A stretch of DNA of 18,813 nt from JAQVSH01 sp964451605 (GTDB lineage: Bacteria > Bacteroidota > Bacteroidia > Bacteroidales > UBA4181). The position numbers and the translations under genes were made by a program. Of the stretch, positions 1 through 8,188 are shown in pieces (positions within the stretch are counted from its first letter, which is position 1; each line of letters starts with the position of its first letter). The notes below the pieces were generated by a model that had not been told where the DNA came from, did not search any database, and saw only the letters and a list, made by a program, of their open reading frames with translations. The stretch covers positions 1-18,813 of the forward strand of contig CAYVJA010000052.1 in assembly GCA_964451605.1 (NCBI GenBank), written 5' to 3'.

Positions 1-2
1 CC

Positions 3-3000
3 ACCTACAAATCGAACCCTCCCGAACCCAATCCGATGTTCTTTTTTGGCCGGGGAACCCAGGGAGCCGAGCAGCGGATCTATCCCTATCCGCTTTACGA
101 CAACCTCACCAACAAAAAGAGCAACCAAACCTACAAACTGCTCTATCTCGAGAACGAGTACGTGAAGATTGGAGTGATGCCCGAATTGGGCGGACGTCTC
201 TTTTCGGCCGTGGATAAAACCAACAATTACGACTTTATCTATCGTCAGCACGTGATTAAGCCGGCGCTTATCGGTTTAACGGGTGCCTGGATATCGGGCG
301 GGGTGGAGTGGAATATCCCCCATCATCACAGAGCCAGCACCTTTATCCCGGTGCAATGGCAGCTCGAAAACCACGCCGACGGGAGCAAGACCATCTGGGT
401 GGGTGAGTTGGAGATCCGGCACCGGATGCGTTGGGCCGTGGGTTATACCCTGTGCCCGGGAAGCTCGATTGTGGAGTGCTCCATTCGTATCAACAACCGG
501 ACTCCCGTGGAGAATACCATGCTCTGTTTTGCCAATATAGCGGTTTCGGTAAACGATGATTATCAGGTGATTTTTCCTCCGAGTACCCAATGGTCTACCG
601 GTCACAGCAAACGGAGCTTTCAACCCTGGCCGGTTACCAATAATGTGGATGTGAGCTGGTATAAAAACAACAAGAGTTCTAACTCCTGGTTTGCCGTTAA
701 TTACGAGGATGATTTTGTGGCCGGCTACGATCATGGCAAAGATGCCGGGATTATGAGTGTGGCCGATCACAACATTGTAGCGGGGAAAAAGTTTTTTACC
801 TGGGGCGTGGGGAATATGTGGGATAAGATCCTTACCGACGACGATGGCCCCTATCTGGAGATAATGGTGGGCGCTTACTCCGATAACCAGCCCGATTACT
901 CGTGGTTACAGCCCTCCGAAGGGCGTTCGTTCGATATATCGCTCTTCCCTTTCCGCGGAATTCAGGGGGTAAAAAATGCCAATCTTGATGCGGCAGTGAA
1001 TCTGGAGGTGAAAGAGGGAAAGGCCCACCTAGGTTTTTACACCACAAAGGCCTGGCCTGATGCAGTGGTTACACTGAAAGCCGGCAACACAACCCTCTCG
1101 GAAGAGCGCGTTGCCATTAGTCCGGCCAAACCCTATTCCCGGGTGGTTACGCTGCCTGCCGGGCAGAAGGAGCAGGAACTCCGTGCCTTCCTCACCGCCG
1201 GTGGCCGTGAACTGGTTGCCTATACACCCATTTCCCTGGTGCCGACACCCAAACCTGTGGGCACCACCAATCCGTCGGCTCCCCAAGAGATTAAAAATGC
1301 GGAAGAGCTTTTCCTTGCCGGTCAGCGCATCGATCAGTTTCACAACCCTACGCTCGATGCCGATCCCTACTGGGAGGAGTTGCTTCGTCGCGATTCATTG
1401 AATATAGAGGCCAACACGGGGATGGCGCGGTTAGCGCTGCGAAATGCCAAATATGCAGTGGCCGAACAATACCTCAACAGAGCCATTCAAAGACTCACTG
1501 CCCAATATACCATTCCGAAGAATGCCGAACCCTTCTATTATCTGGGGGTTGCACTGCAAAAACAGGGTCGTCTGAAAGAGGCCTATACCGCCTATTTTAA
1601 GGCGGCCTGGAAACAGGAGTGGAAGGCTCCCGCCTATTACGGGCTGGCAGAGATTGCCACCTTCGAACGGGACTACACCCGTGCACTTAACCTGGTAAAT
1701 CAGTCGCTCGACGCCAATGCCTCGAATGTGCGTGCCTACGTTTTGAAGTCGGCCCTGCTGCGCGCGCTTTCACAAAGCGATGAGGCCGCAAAGGTGGTGG
1801 CTTTTGCTATGGATAAGTGCGATCGGCTCGATGCCCAGCTTATGGCTGAGCAGTGGCTCGCCACCAAAGATTCCCGGGCTGCACAAACCCTTTTTGCTAC
1901 ACTGAAAGAGCATCCCATTAATGCACAAGAGATTGCTGCGGGCTACCTGGGTTTGGGTTTGTGGCAGGACGGTCAGGCCGTTTTGGCGCAACTGGTTGCT
2001 GAAACAAAAGATACCAAGTCCCTTTCGCCGCTTCTTTATTACTACCTTGGCCATTTTGCCGAAAAACTCGGTGATGCACAAAAGGCTTCAGCCCTTCGCA
2101 GGCAGGCTGCGCTTCAGCCCTTCGAATATGTTTTCCCCTTCCAGCAGGAGATGATCGGGGTACTGCAAAGGGCCATCGAGGCCAATCCATCCGATGCCAG
2201 AGCCCCCTATTACCTTGGCAACCTGCTCTACGACTGGCAGCCCGAAGAGGCAATCCGGCTCTGGGAGCTTTCGACCCAATCAGACGCCTCATTGCCCATT
2301 GTATGGCGAAATCTGGCCATTGCCTATTCGCATCTGCAAGAAGAGGGAGCCAAAGGCAAAGCCATAAGCTGCCTGGAGAAGGCAGTGACTGCCCCCAACC
2401 CTTACCCAGCCCACTTTGCCGAATTGGAGCAACTCTATAAGGCCGAAGGGGCTCCGGTTGAGAAACGGCTTGCACTGCTCGAAGCCAACCAAAAGGTGGT
2501 GATGCAGAAAGATGAAGCCCTGGGTGCCCTGATTCAACTCAAAATCTTTGCCGGGAAAACCGACGAGGCCATAGAGATGCTTAAGGGACGTGTTTTCAGC
2601 ATCTGGGAGGGTGGCAATGCCTTCAATACCGGGCAGGCCTGGGCCGATGCCCATTTGCGCAGAGGCCTGCAACTCTATGCAAAAAAACGGTATCGCGAAG
2701 CACTGGCCGATTTTCTGGCCGCCGGCACGCCCCCCGAGAACCTGCGGGCGCAGGGTGGTCGTAATGCTCGTCAGACCCAATTGACCTATTATATCGGATG
2801 TGCCTATGAAGCACTGGGCGATAAAGAGAAAGCGGCAGTATCGTGGAACGAGGTTGTGGGATCGCAGAATGCTCAGGGTCAGGGTTTTGGCGGAGGATCC
2901 CGAAGAGGTTTCGGAGCCAATTCGCAGGAACAACGCTATTTTGTGGCACTGGCACAGGAAAAACTCGATAAAAAGAGCGATGCCGAACCGGTATTTCGCG

Positions 3001-3236
3001 AATTGGCAGGGATAGGTGCCACTACTCTCTCTGCTTCTGCTGCGAATGAAGGCGATCCCCAATTTATTGCCGCCCGAAGGATGCCTTCGCGCGACAATCA
3101 GGCCCTGCCTCTCTACATCAAGGGTCTGGGATATGCCGGTCTGGGCAAAAAAGCCGAAGCTCGTGCTGCTTTTGCTGCTGCCCTGGCTGCCTCGCCCGAC
3201 TATCTGAATGCAAAACTGGCACTGGAGCAGCTCTGA
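3..3236 (+). CDS. DUF5107 domain / tetratricopeptide-repeat protein, 5' partial
   Basis: The frame is open from the first bases of the window, and the residues before the first ATG (36) read TYKSNPPEPNP. That matches the usual N-terminal run of DUF5107 proteins just before the NPMF motif, so the true start lies upstream and probably little more than 10-15 residues are missing. Counting from the ATG at 36, residues 1 to about 320 are the DUF5107 domain, with YLENEYVKIGVMPELGGR, IYRQHVIKPALIGLTGAW and a PHHHR motif. This fold resembles galactose-mutarotase-type beta-sandwiches. A linker of about 100 residues follows, then TPR-like helical repeats from about 415 to the C-terminus (for example 495-600 and 1035-1066). 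A Gly/Arg-rich insert (GQGFGGGSRRGFG) interrupts the last repeats. Family members often sit beside glycosidases in Bacteroidota; a role in carbohydrate processing is likely but the reaction is unknown. A repeat-rich spacer separates it from the next gene. Confidence 0.9.
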   Translation, partial: TYKSNPPEPNPMFFFGRGTQGAEQRIYPYPLYDNLTNKKSNQTYKLLYLENEYVKIGVMPELGGRLFSAVDKTNNYDFIYRQHVIKPALIGLTGAWISGGVEWNIPHHHRASTFIPVQWQLENHADGSKTIWVGELEIRHRMRWAVGYTLCPGSSIVECSIRINNRTPVENTMLCFANIAVSVNDDYQVIFPPSTQWSTGHSKRSFQPWPVTNNVDVSWYKNNKSSNSWFAVNYEDDFVAGYDHGKDAGIMSVADHNIVAGKKFFTWGVGNMWDKILTDDDGPYLEIMVGAYSDNQPDYSWLQPSEGRSFDISLFPFRGIQGVKNANLDAAVNLEVKEGKAHLGFYTTKAWPDAVVTLKAGNTTLSEERVAISPAKPYSRVVTLPAGQKEQELRAFLTAGGRELVAYTPISLVPTPKPVGTTNPSAPQEIKNAEELFLAGQRIDQFHNPTLDADPYWEELLRRDSLNIEANTGMARLALRNAKYAVAEQYLNRAIQRLTAQYTIPKNAEPFYYLGVALQKQGRLKEAYTAYFKAAWKQEWKAPAYYGLAEIATFERDYTRALNLVNQSLDANASNVRAYVLKSALLRALSQSDEAAKVVAFAMDKCDRLDAQLMAEQWLATKDSRAAQTLFATLKEHPINAQEIAAGYLGLGLWQDGQAVLAQLVAETKDTKSLSPLLYYYLGHFAEKLGDAQKASALRRQAALQPFEYVFPFQQEMIGVLQRAIEANPSDARAPYYLGNLLYDWQPEEAIRLWELSTQSDASLPIVWRNLAIAYSHLQEEGAKGKAISCLEKAVTAPNPYPAHFAELEQLYKAEGAPVEKRLALLEANQKVVMQKDEALGALIQLKIFAGKTDEAIEMLKGRVFSIWEGGNAFNTGQAWADAHLRRGLQLYAKKRYREALADFLAAGTPPENLRAQGGRNARQTQLTYYIGCAYEALGDKEKAAVSWNEVVGSQNAQGQGFGGGSRRGFGANSQEQRYFVALAQEKLDKKSDAEPVFRELAGIGATTLSASAANEGDPQFIAARRMPSRDNQALPLYIKGLGYAGLGKKAEARAAFAAALAASPDYLNAKLALEQL

Positions 3237-3245
3237 TATCCGCTA

Positions 3246-3419
3246 AATGATGTGATAATTCGATAATTCGATAATTCGATAATTCGGCAATTCGGCAATT
3301 CGGCAATTTTTTCATTAGAGCACTTGCGCGCAGCGCAGCACTTGAGCACTTGAAGCACCAGAGCACCAGAGCACCAGAGCACTCGCGCGAAGCGCATTAA
3401 CCATTTGCGCGTCATCGCA
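3246..3419. repeat. Array of 8-bp tandem repeats with GC-rich inserts
   Basis: The spacer after the DUF5107 gene is built largely of octamers. GATAATTC occurs four times in register (3254-3285), followed by GGCAATTC twice and GGCAATTT (3286-3309). After a T-run come GAGCACTT (3318 and 3344) and GAGCACCA (3361, 3369, with a variant at 3377). Three related GC-rich inserts break up the second part: GCGCGCAGCGCA at 3326, GCGCGAAGCGCA at 3385 and GCGCGTCATCGCA at 3407. No open frame is seen. A similar layout occurs at 5046-5169. Function is unknown; it is not a CRISPR because units are 8 bp and there are no unique spacers. Confidence 0.9.
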
Positions 3420-3465
3420 TCAATATTGTTTGTCCTTTTGTTGTTTCACATAATCAGGTTTCCGA

Positions 3466-5046
3466 ATGAGAACTCTTTTTTTTAGTCTGTTATGGCTGCT
3501 GTCTGCTTTGGTTGCGCAGGGTCAGTCGAAGAGCTATTTCGTGTCGCCTACAGGCGATGACAACCAGTCGGGACTATCCGAAAAAGCGGCTTGGCGAACC
3601 CTGGAGAGGGTGAACCGGGCAGAGTTTCAACCCGGCGACAGGGTGCTCTTTGCTTCCGGGGGGCTCTGGAAGGGGCAACTCATGCCGAAAGGTTCGGGAT
3701 CGCCCGGAAAGCCCATTATTCTGAGTAGTTACGGGGGTACGGTGAAACCGGTTATCTCTATAGGCAGTGCCGAAGGGGCCGGAATCCGCCTCTTTAATCA
3801 GTCGTGGTGGGAGATCTCCAACATGGAGATTACCAGCGGTGCCCCTCCCGAGCTGGGGATTGGGCGGCAAGGCATTGTGGCACTCGCCAAAGGCGACGAC
3901 CAGCATGTAGAACACATTGTGATCCGCGATTGCTACATTCATGATATCTGGGGGCAGATGGGCGGAAGCGGTGAGTATACCGGTTATTACAGCAGTGCAA
4001 TCCTGGTGAATATCCAGCGCGACCGCAACCGCGACCGGACCAAACCCATGAGCACCACCATCAACGATATTCTGATAGAGAATAACCGGATTGAACGGTT
4101 CGATAAGTGCGGAATTGTAGTCTGGGGCCCGAAAAACAGGGTGATTGTACGTAACAATGTGATGGACAATCTGGGGGGCGACGGTATTTTTGTGAACGGA
4201 TGCGATCAGGGTCTGATAGAGTACAATAAGGTTTGGCGTTCGTGTATGCGTTCGGGCTATCCCGACTTGCCGGGAGGAGAGAACTTCTGGCCCCATACCG
4301 CAGCCATCTGGATTCAGCAGGCTTTCGAAACGGTGATGCAGTTTAACGAGGTGTACGACACCGGTCGAGAACCGGGGAATGGCGACGGAGTGGCCTATGA
4401 TTTCGATTTCAATTGCAGGGATTGTATTCTGCAGTACAACTTCAGCAAGAACAATCATGGCTTTCTCCTGATCATGTATCGAACCTACAACAACGTGGTC
4501 AGGTATAACATCAGCGAAAACGACAAGAGCCATCTGGTACAGATGCAATGCGATATCAGCGAAGGCAATATGCTCTATAACAACGTTTTCTATATTGATT
4601 ACGGAACGGCCGATCTCGACTTTTTCTGTGGTGACGATGGCGCAAAGGAGAGGGCAAAACTGGGTGCCGGGTTTATAAACAACATTTTTTATGCCACCGG
4701 TCAGGCGCGGTTCCGAACCGTTTATACCTCGGGTGAGGTGCTTAAGAGGCAGTTTAACGATTCTGTCAGAATTGAGAAACTTCCCGGAACGCTCTTCCAT
4801 CACAATTGCTACTTCGGCCCCTGGAAAAACGGTATTCCCGACGATGCCGAAAAACTGGTGGCCGATCCGCTGTTTGTTGCCCCCGGCACCGGAGGAACGG
4901 GGTTAGCAACCTTGCAGGGATATAAACTGAAAGAGGGCTCTCCCTGCATCGACAGCGGAATGGAGATACCGAAGGCCGGCAATCGAGATTTCTTTGGCAA
5001 TCAGGTACCCAAAGGAGTCATCGATATGGGGGTGTATGAGAATTAG
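3466..5046 (+). CDS. Secreted right-handed parallel beta-helix protein (pectate-lyase-like fold)
   Basis: This 526-residue protein starts with a signal peptide (MRTLFFSLLWLLSALVAQGQ, cleavage likely near residue 20). The mature N-terminus SKSYFVSPTGDDNQSGLSE followed by a WRTLERVN segment is the typical opening of DUF1565/beta-helix proteins. Residues about 110-390 hold many short repeats of the form I-x-x-N-x-I (HIVIRDCYIHDI, DILIENNRIERF, RVIVRNNVMDNL, GLIEYNKVW, CILQYNFSKNN, NVVRYNISEND), each fitting one beta-helix coil. The C-terminus carries SPCIDSG and DFFGNQVPKGVIDMGVYE, a common closing segment of this group. It is probably a periplasmic or surface polysaccharide lyase or glycosidase, but no catalytic signature I can name is visible, so substrate and mechanism stay open. 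A TATTGTTTG sequence at 3424-3432 could serve as a -7 element, though its spacing is one base longer than consensus. Confidence 0.88.
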   Translation: MRTLFFSLLWLLSALVAQGQSKSYFVSPTGDDNQSGLSEKAAWRTLERVNRAEFQPGDRVLFASGGLWKGQLMPKGSGSPGKPIILSSYGGTVKPVISIGSAEGAGIRLFNQSWWEISNMEITSGAPPELGIGRQGIVALAKGDDQHVEHIVIRDCYIHDIWGQMGGSGEYTGYYSSAILVNIQRDRNRDRTKPMSTTINDILIENNRIERFDKCGIVVWGPKNRVIVRNNVMDNLGGDGIFVNGCDQGLIEYNKVWRSCMRSGYPDLPGGENFWPHTAAIWIQQAFETVMQFNEVYDTGREPGNGDGVAYDFDFNCRDCILQYNFSKNNHGFLLIMYRTYNNVVRYNISENDKSHLVQMQCDISEGNMLYNNVFYIDYGTADLDFFCGDDGAKERAKLGAGFINNIFYATGQARFRTVYTSGEVLKRQFNDSVRIEKLPGTLFHHNCYFGPWKNGIPDDAEKLVADPLFVAPGTGGTGLATLQGYKLKEGSPCIDSGMEIPKAGNRDFFGNQVPKGVIDMGVYEN

Positions 5047-5169
5047 ATGATGTGATAATTAGATAATTAGATAATGTGATGATGTGCTGATGTGCTGATG
5101 TGCTGATGTGACGATTTGAAAATGAGCGCGCGCAGCGCAGCATTAGAGCATTAGAGCACTAGAGCATTT
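5046..5169. repeat. Second array of 8-bp tandem repeats with the same architecture
   Basis: Nine octamers run in unbroken register from 5046 to 5117: GATGATGT, GATAATTA twice, GATAATGT, GATGATGT, GCTGATGT three times and GACGATTT. They are followed by GAAAATGA, a GC-rich insert containing GCGCGCAGCGCA (5128-5139), then GCATTA, GAGCATTA, GAGCACTA and GAGCATTT (5140-5169). The first octamer shares a base with the stop codon of the beta-helix gene. The order (AT-rich octamers, GC-rich insert, GAGCA octamers) matches the spacer at 3246-3419. The two spacers share the 14-mer ATGATGTGATAATT (3247 and 5047) and the 15-mer GCGCGCAGCGCAGCA (3326 and 5128). Confidence 0.9.
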
Positions 5170-5178
5170 TTTGTAATC

Positions 5179-6852
5179 ATGCGTTTTATGAGGCTCCTAT
5201 TGTTTTTGCCCTTCTTCTTGGGCGGGTTTCTTTCTGCGGTTTGTGCGCAGGAGGCTGCCTCTTTGTATCGTTCGGAGGTTTGGAAAGCCGATAACGGCGA
5301 TGGAACCTATACCAATCCGATTCTGCATGCCGACTACTCTGATCCCGATCTGATCCGGGTGGGCGACGACTATTTTATGACCGCATCCAGCTTTAACTGT
5401 TCGCCCGGATTGCCCATTCTGCATTCGAAAGATTTGGTGAACTGGCAGTTGGTAAACTATGCCATCCGGGTTCCCGGGCCTGACGCTCTATTCGGTCGGC
5501 CGCAGCATGGCAAAGGGGTGTGGGCCCCCTGCATTCGCCACCACAAGGGCACCTTCTATATCTATTGGGGCGATCCCGATTCCGGAGTCTTTATGGTAAA
5601 AACGGTCAACCCTTTCGGAGAGTGGGATCCACCCGTACGGGTTCTGGAGGGAAAGGGGATTATCGACACCAGCCCCCTTTGGGATGAGGATGGCAAGGCC
5701 TGGTTGGTCACAGCCTGGGCAGCCAGCCGTGCCCATATTAACAGTCTGCTAACGGTTTGGCCTATGAATGAGTCGGGAACCGAAGTGGTGGGGCAGGGCC
5801 GGCATATCTACGACGGGCATGAAAAAAATGCCACCATCGAAGGGCCCAAATTCTATAAAAGAGAGGGGTGGTATTACATTTTTGCCCCGGCCGGAGGCGT
5901 TACCAACGGTTGGCAACTGGTATTGCGATCGAAGAGCCTCTTTGGACCTTACGAGGAGAAACAGGTGTTGGCGCAGGGAAACAGCGTTATTAACGGTCCG
6001 CATCAGGGAGGATGGGTAGAAACTCCCGGCGGGGAGTCGTGGTTTGTACATTTTCAGGATAAAGGGGCTTATGGCCGGATCCTGCACCTTCAGCCCGTAA
6101 CCTGGAAAGCGGGTTGGCCGGTGATGGGCACAGATCCGGACGGAGATGGTTGCGGCCAACCGGTAATCACGCATAAAAAGCCCGACACGGGGAGGGAGGG
6201 GCCTGTTTGCTCACCCGCCGAGTCGGACGAGTTTAACGGTTCGGCGCCGGGGTTGCAATGGCAGTGGGCCGCCAACGAGCGGATAACCTGGTTTGTGCAG
6301 CTTCCGGATCAGGGTTTTTTGCGGTTGTTGGCCTATCCTACTACCGACGATGCGCTTCCTCCCGAAGATGGTCTTCCCGTAAGGCTTTGGGATGTACCTA
6401 ATCTGCTCATGCAAAAATTTCCCGCACCGGCCTTTACCGCTACCACAAAGGTGAAACTCACCATAGAGTTCGATGCCTGGCAGGGTAAGCGCACCGGATT
6501 GGTGGTGATGGGCAACGACTACAGCTATCTGTCGCTGGCCCGCGATAAAAAGGGTTACTATCTGCAACAGGTGCTCTGCAAGAATGCTCCAAACGGGGGG
6601 CGCGAAGAGGTGGTCGATTCGGTGAGGGTTTCCCGTAACGAGATGTTCCTGCAGGTGCAGGTTTCGGCTCCCGATGCGGTGTGCCGCTTCTTCTTCAGCG
6701 AGGATGGCAAACGCTTTACCCCGATAGGCACTGCGCATACCGCGAAGCCTGAGTTATGGATTGGTGCCAAGGTGGGACTCTTTTGCACGGCCGAGCCGGG
6801 AATCCGAAAGGGAAGTTACGCCGACATCGACTGGTTTAGGATTTCTCGCTAA
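5179..6852 (+). CDS. Secreted GH43 glycosidase with C-terminal beta-sandwich (arabinofuranosidase/xylosidase type)
   Basis: This 557-residue protein has a signal peptide ending near VCAQ (residue 24). Residues about 43-340 form a GH43 five-bladed propeller. The expected catalytic set is visible: base D55 in YSDPDLI, pKa modulator D163 in IIDTSPLWDEDG, and acid E221 in ATIEGPKFY. Residues about 345-557 form a GH43_C2-type concanavalin-like domain, opening with SDEFNGSAPGLQWQW and ending with YADIDWFRI. The NPILHADYSDPD opening and the two-domain plan resemble GH43 subfamily 12-like enzymes, which mostly act as alpha-L-arabinofuranosidases or beta-xylosidases. The subfamily call is from memory of the motifs. 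All key residues are present and the gene is intact. It lies 132 bp after the beta-helix gene, across a repeat array, so co-transcription is possible but not shown. Confidence 0.92.
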   Translation: MRFMRLLLFLPFFLGGFLSAVCAQEAASLYRSEVWKADNGDGTYTNPILHADYSDPDLIRVGDDYFMTASSFNCSPGLPILHSKDLVNWQLVNYAIRVPGPDALFGRPQHGKGVWAPCIRHHKGTFYIYWGDPDSGVFMVKTVNPFGEWDPPVRVLEGKGIIDTSPLWDEDGKAWLVTAWAASRAHINSLLTVWPMNESGTEVVGQGRHIYDGHEKNATIEGPKFYKREGWYYIFAPAGGVTNGWQLVLRSKSLFGPYEEKQVLAQGNSVINGPHQGGWVETPGGESWFVHFQDKGAYGRILHLQPVTWKAGWPVMGTDPDGDGCGQPVITHKKPDTGREGPVCSPAESDEFNGSAPGLQWQWAANERITWFVQLPDQGFLRLLAYPTTDDALPPEDGLPVRLWDVPNLLMQKFPAPAFTATTKVKLTIEFDAWQGKRTGLVVMGNDYSYLSLARDKKGYYLQQVLCKNAPNGGREEVVDSVRVSRNEMFLQVQVSAPDAVCRFFFSEDGKRFTPIGTAHTAKPELWIGAKVGLFCTAEPGIRKGSYADIDWFRISR

Positions 6853-6893
6853 ATAAATTCGGGCGAAACCTGCGCTTTCCCGTTTTCCGGCTA

Positions 6894-6901
6894 TATCTTT
6901 G
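6894..6901 (+). promoter_or_regulatory. Candidate Bacteroidota -7 promoter element
   Basis: TATCTTTG fits the TAnnTTTG consensus exactly and lies 22 bp before the ATG at 6923. Initiation just downstream would give a leader of about 10-20 nt. No convincing -33 TTTG is seen at the expected spacing. The element overlaps a TTG at 6899, which argues against that TTG as the start codon of the next gene. Confidence 0.5.
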
Positions 6902-6922
6902 CCTCCGAAATGGCTAACTAGT

Positions 6923-7381
6923 ATGATTATGGATTTTGAAGCGCTTATCAATCAGGATATAAAGAGTGCCATGCTGGCCCGTGAGAAGGATCGGCTGGAG
7001 GCTTTGCGGGCCATTAAGGCCGCTATTTTACTGGCGAGAACTGCCGAAGGGGGCAGTGGAACGGTTAGTGAGGCCGAGGCTGTGAAGATGCTGCAAAAGA
7101 TGGTAAAGCAGCGGAAAGATTCGGCCGAGATTTATGCCAACCAGAACAGACCCGAATTGGCTGCCAAAGAGTTGACGGAAATCTCCTATATTGAAGCCTA
7201 TCTCCCCAAACAGATGTCGGAGCAGGAGATCGATGCTTTCCTCCGCGCTTTAATTGCAGAATTAGGTGCCTCTTCGCCTAAAGATATGGGAAGGGTTATG
7301 GGGCAGGTTACCAAACAGTTGGCCGGTAAGGCCGATGGCAAACTCGTGGCCGAAAGGGTTAAGATGCTTCTGAACAGTTAA
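6923..7381 (+). CDS. GatB/YqeY domain-containing protein
   Basis: This small cytoplasmic protein of about 152 residues matches the YqeY family over its full length. It shows the N-terminal INQDIKSAMLAREKDRLEALR segment, the middle SAEIYANQNRPELAAKE segment, EISYIEAYLPKQMSEQEI, and the C-terminal SPKDMGRVMGQVTKQLAGKADG. The family shares the tRNA-binding tail domain of GatB and is thought to be linked to tRNA amidation, but its exact role is not settled. Start: an in-frame TTG at 6899 lies inside the likely promoter and is rejected. ATG 6923 (MIMDF) or ATG 6929 (MDF, the usual family start) are both possible. It heads a compact unit with the two exporter genes, with 9 nt before the next ATG. 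Confidence 0.9.
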   Translation: MIMDFEALINQDIKSAMLAREKDRLEALRAIKAAILLARTAEGGSGTVSEAEAVKMLQKMVKQRKDSAEIYANQNRPELAAKELTEISYIEAYLPKQMSEQEIDAFLRALIAELGASSPKDMGRVMGQVTKQLAGKADGKLVAERVKMLLNS

Positions 7382-7390
7382 TCGTTTTGC

Positions 7391-8188
7391 ATGGAGAAAC
7401 TACCTCTCCGCGAACCGGCTTCGCCCGATTTGCAGGATGTGGCCGATTTGGTGGCCGATATTGCCTCGCTCCTGATGAGTTCAGGTGCCCACACTGCCCG
7501 TGTGGTACGAAATGCCTCCCGGATAGCGGAGGCTTTCGGATTTGAGGCGCAGATCAGTCTTTTCCAGCTCAGTATTATCCTCACGGTGTCGGGCAAGGGC
7601 AATCCGCAGCACAGGGTGACGCTTATCCGAAAAATTAAGCCCCTTTTGCTCGACTTTACCATTGTCTCTAAAATCAGTATCCTCTCCTGGCGAACCCTCG
7701 ATTCGAAACTCTCCCTCAAGCAGGTCCGTCAGGCATTGGCCCGGATCAAGGCAGCTCCCCGCCGTTCGCGTTGGTGGGTGCTTCTGATGGCGGGCGTGGC
7801 CAATGCCTCCTTCTGTCGTCTGTTTGGCGGCGATGCGGTGGCCATGTTGTTGGTGCTGGCGGGCACCTGGTTGGGCCTTTTTGTCAGACAGGAGCTTCAT
7901 CATAAGGGGGCCAGTCACTATGTAGTCTTTCTCGCCGCTGCCTTTGTCTCCTCCTTTGTGGCTGGGATGGGGTTTCGGTACGGATGGGGTGATACCCCGC
8001 AGGTAGCTCTGGCCACCAGTGTGCTGTTTCTGGTTCCCGGGGTTCCCTTTCTGAACGCTTTCACCGATATTATCGAAGGTCATGTACTGACGGGCACCTC
8101 GCGGGCCGTGAATGCCGCGGCCCTGATGGTTTGTGTGTCGCTGGGCTTGTTGTTAACTATGTTGAGTCTTGGATTGGAGAAATTATGA
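7391..8188 (+). CDS. Threonine/serine exporter, ThrE N-terminal type (DUF1212) subunit
   Basis: This 265-residue protein is the DUF1212 half of a ThrE-like exporter. A soluble N-terminal region of about 120 residues carries the family segment LLMSSGAHTARVVRNASRIAEAFG. About five hydrophobic membrane segments follow from residue 130 to the C-terminus, with VLFLVPGVPFLNAFTDIIEGH near the fourth. Single-chain ThrE proteins of Actinobacteria carry both halves in one polypeptide; in many other bacteria, as here, they are separate genes. The stop codon overlaps the next start in an ATGA (8185-8188), indicating translational coupling and a heteromeric carrier. Substrate (threonine, serine or another small metabolite) is inferred from the family only. 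Confidence 0.88.
   Translation: MEKLPLREPASPDLQDVADLVADIASLLMSSGAHTARVVRNASRIAEAFGFEAQISLFQLSIILTVSGKGNPQHRVTLIRKIKPLLLDFTIVSKISILSWRTLDSKLSLKQVRQALARIKAAPRRSRWWVLLMAGVANASFCRLFGGDAVAMLLVLAGTWLGLFVRQELHHKGASHYVVFLAAAFVSSFVAGMGFRYGWGDTPQVALATSVLFLVPGVPFLNAFTDIIEGHVLTGTSRAVNAAALMVCVSLGLLLTMLSLGLEKL

Noticed and set aside
2289..3062. Minus-strand frame opposite the TPR region
   Set aside because: Low-complexity shadow of the TPR-coding strand; no domain or plausible initiation signal.
3246..3419. CRISPR array
   Set aside because: Repeat units are 8 bp and directly adjacent, with no unique spacers of 25-40 bp and no cas genes in the window.
3574..4803. Long open frame on the minus strand (409 codons) opposite the beta-helix gene
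   Set aside because: The plus strand has a signal peptide and clear beta-helix repeats. The minus-strand translation has no recognisable domain and is a by-product of codon bias in the plus-strand gene.
5162..5174. Rho-independent terminator at the T-run before the GH43 gene
   Set aside because: The preceding GAGCATTA/GAGCACTA copies are direct, not inverted, and give no stable hairpin.
6899..6922. TTG start for the YqeY-domain gene
   Set aside because: It lies inside a TAnnTTTG-type promoter element, and the added residues are not part of the family; ATG 6923 or 6929 is preferred.
8131..8184. Earlier start for the second exporter gene
   Set aside because: ATG 8185 has a GGAGA site and an ATGA overlap with the previous stop; the extension would overlap the last membrane segment of the previous gene.
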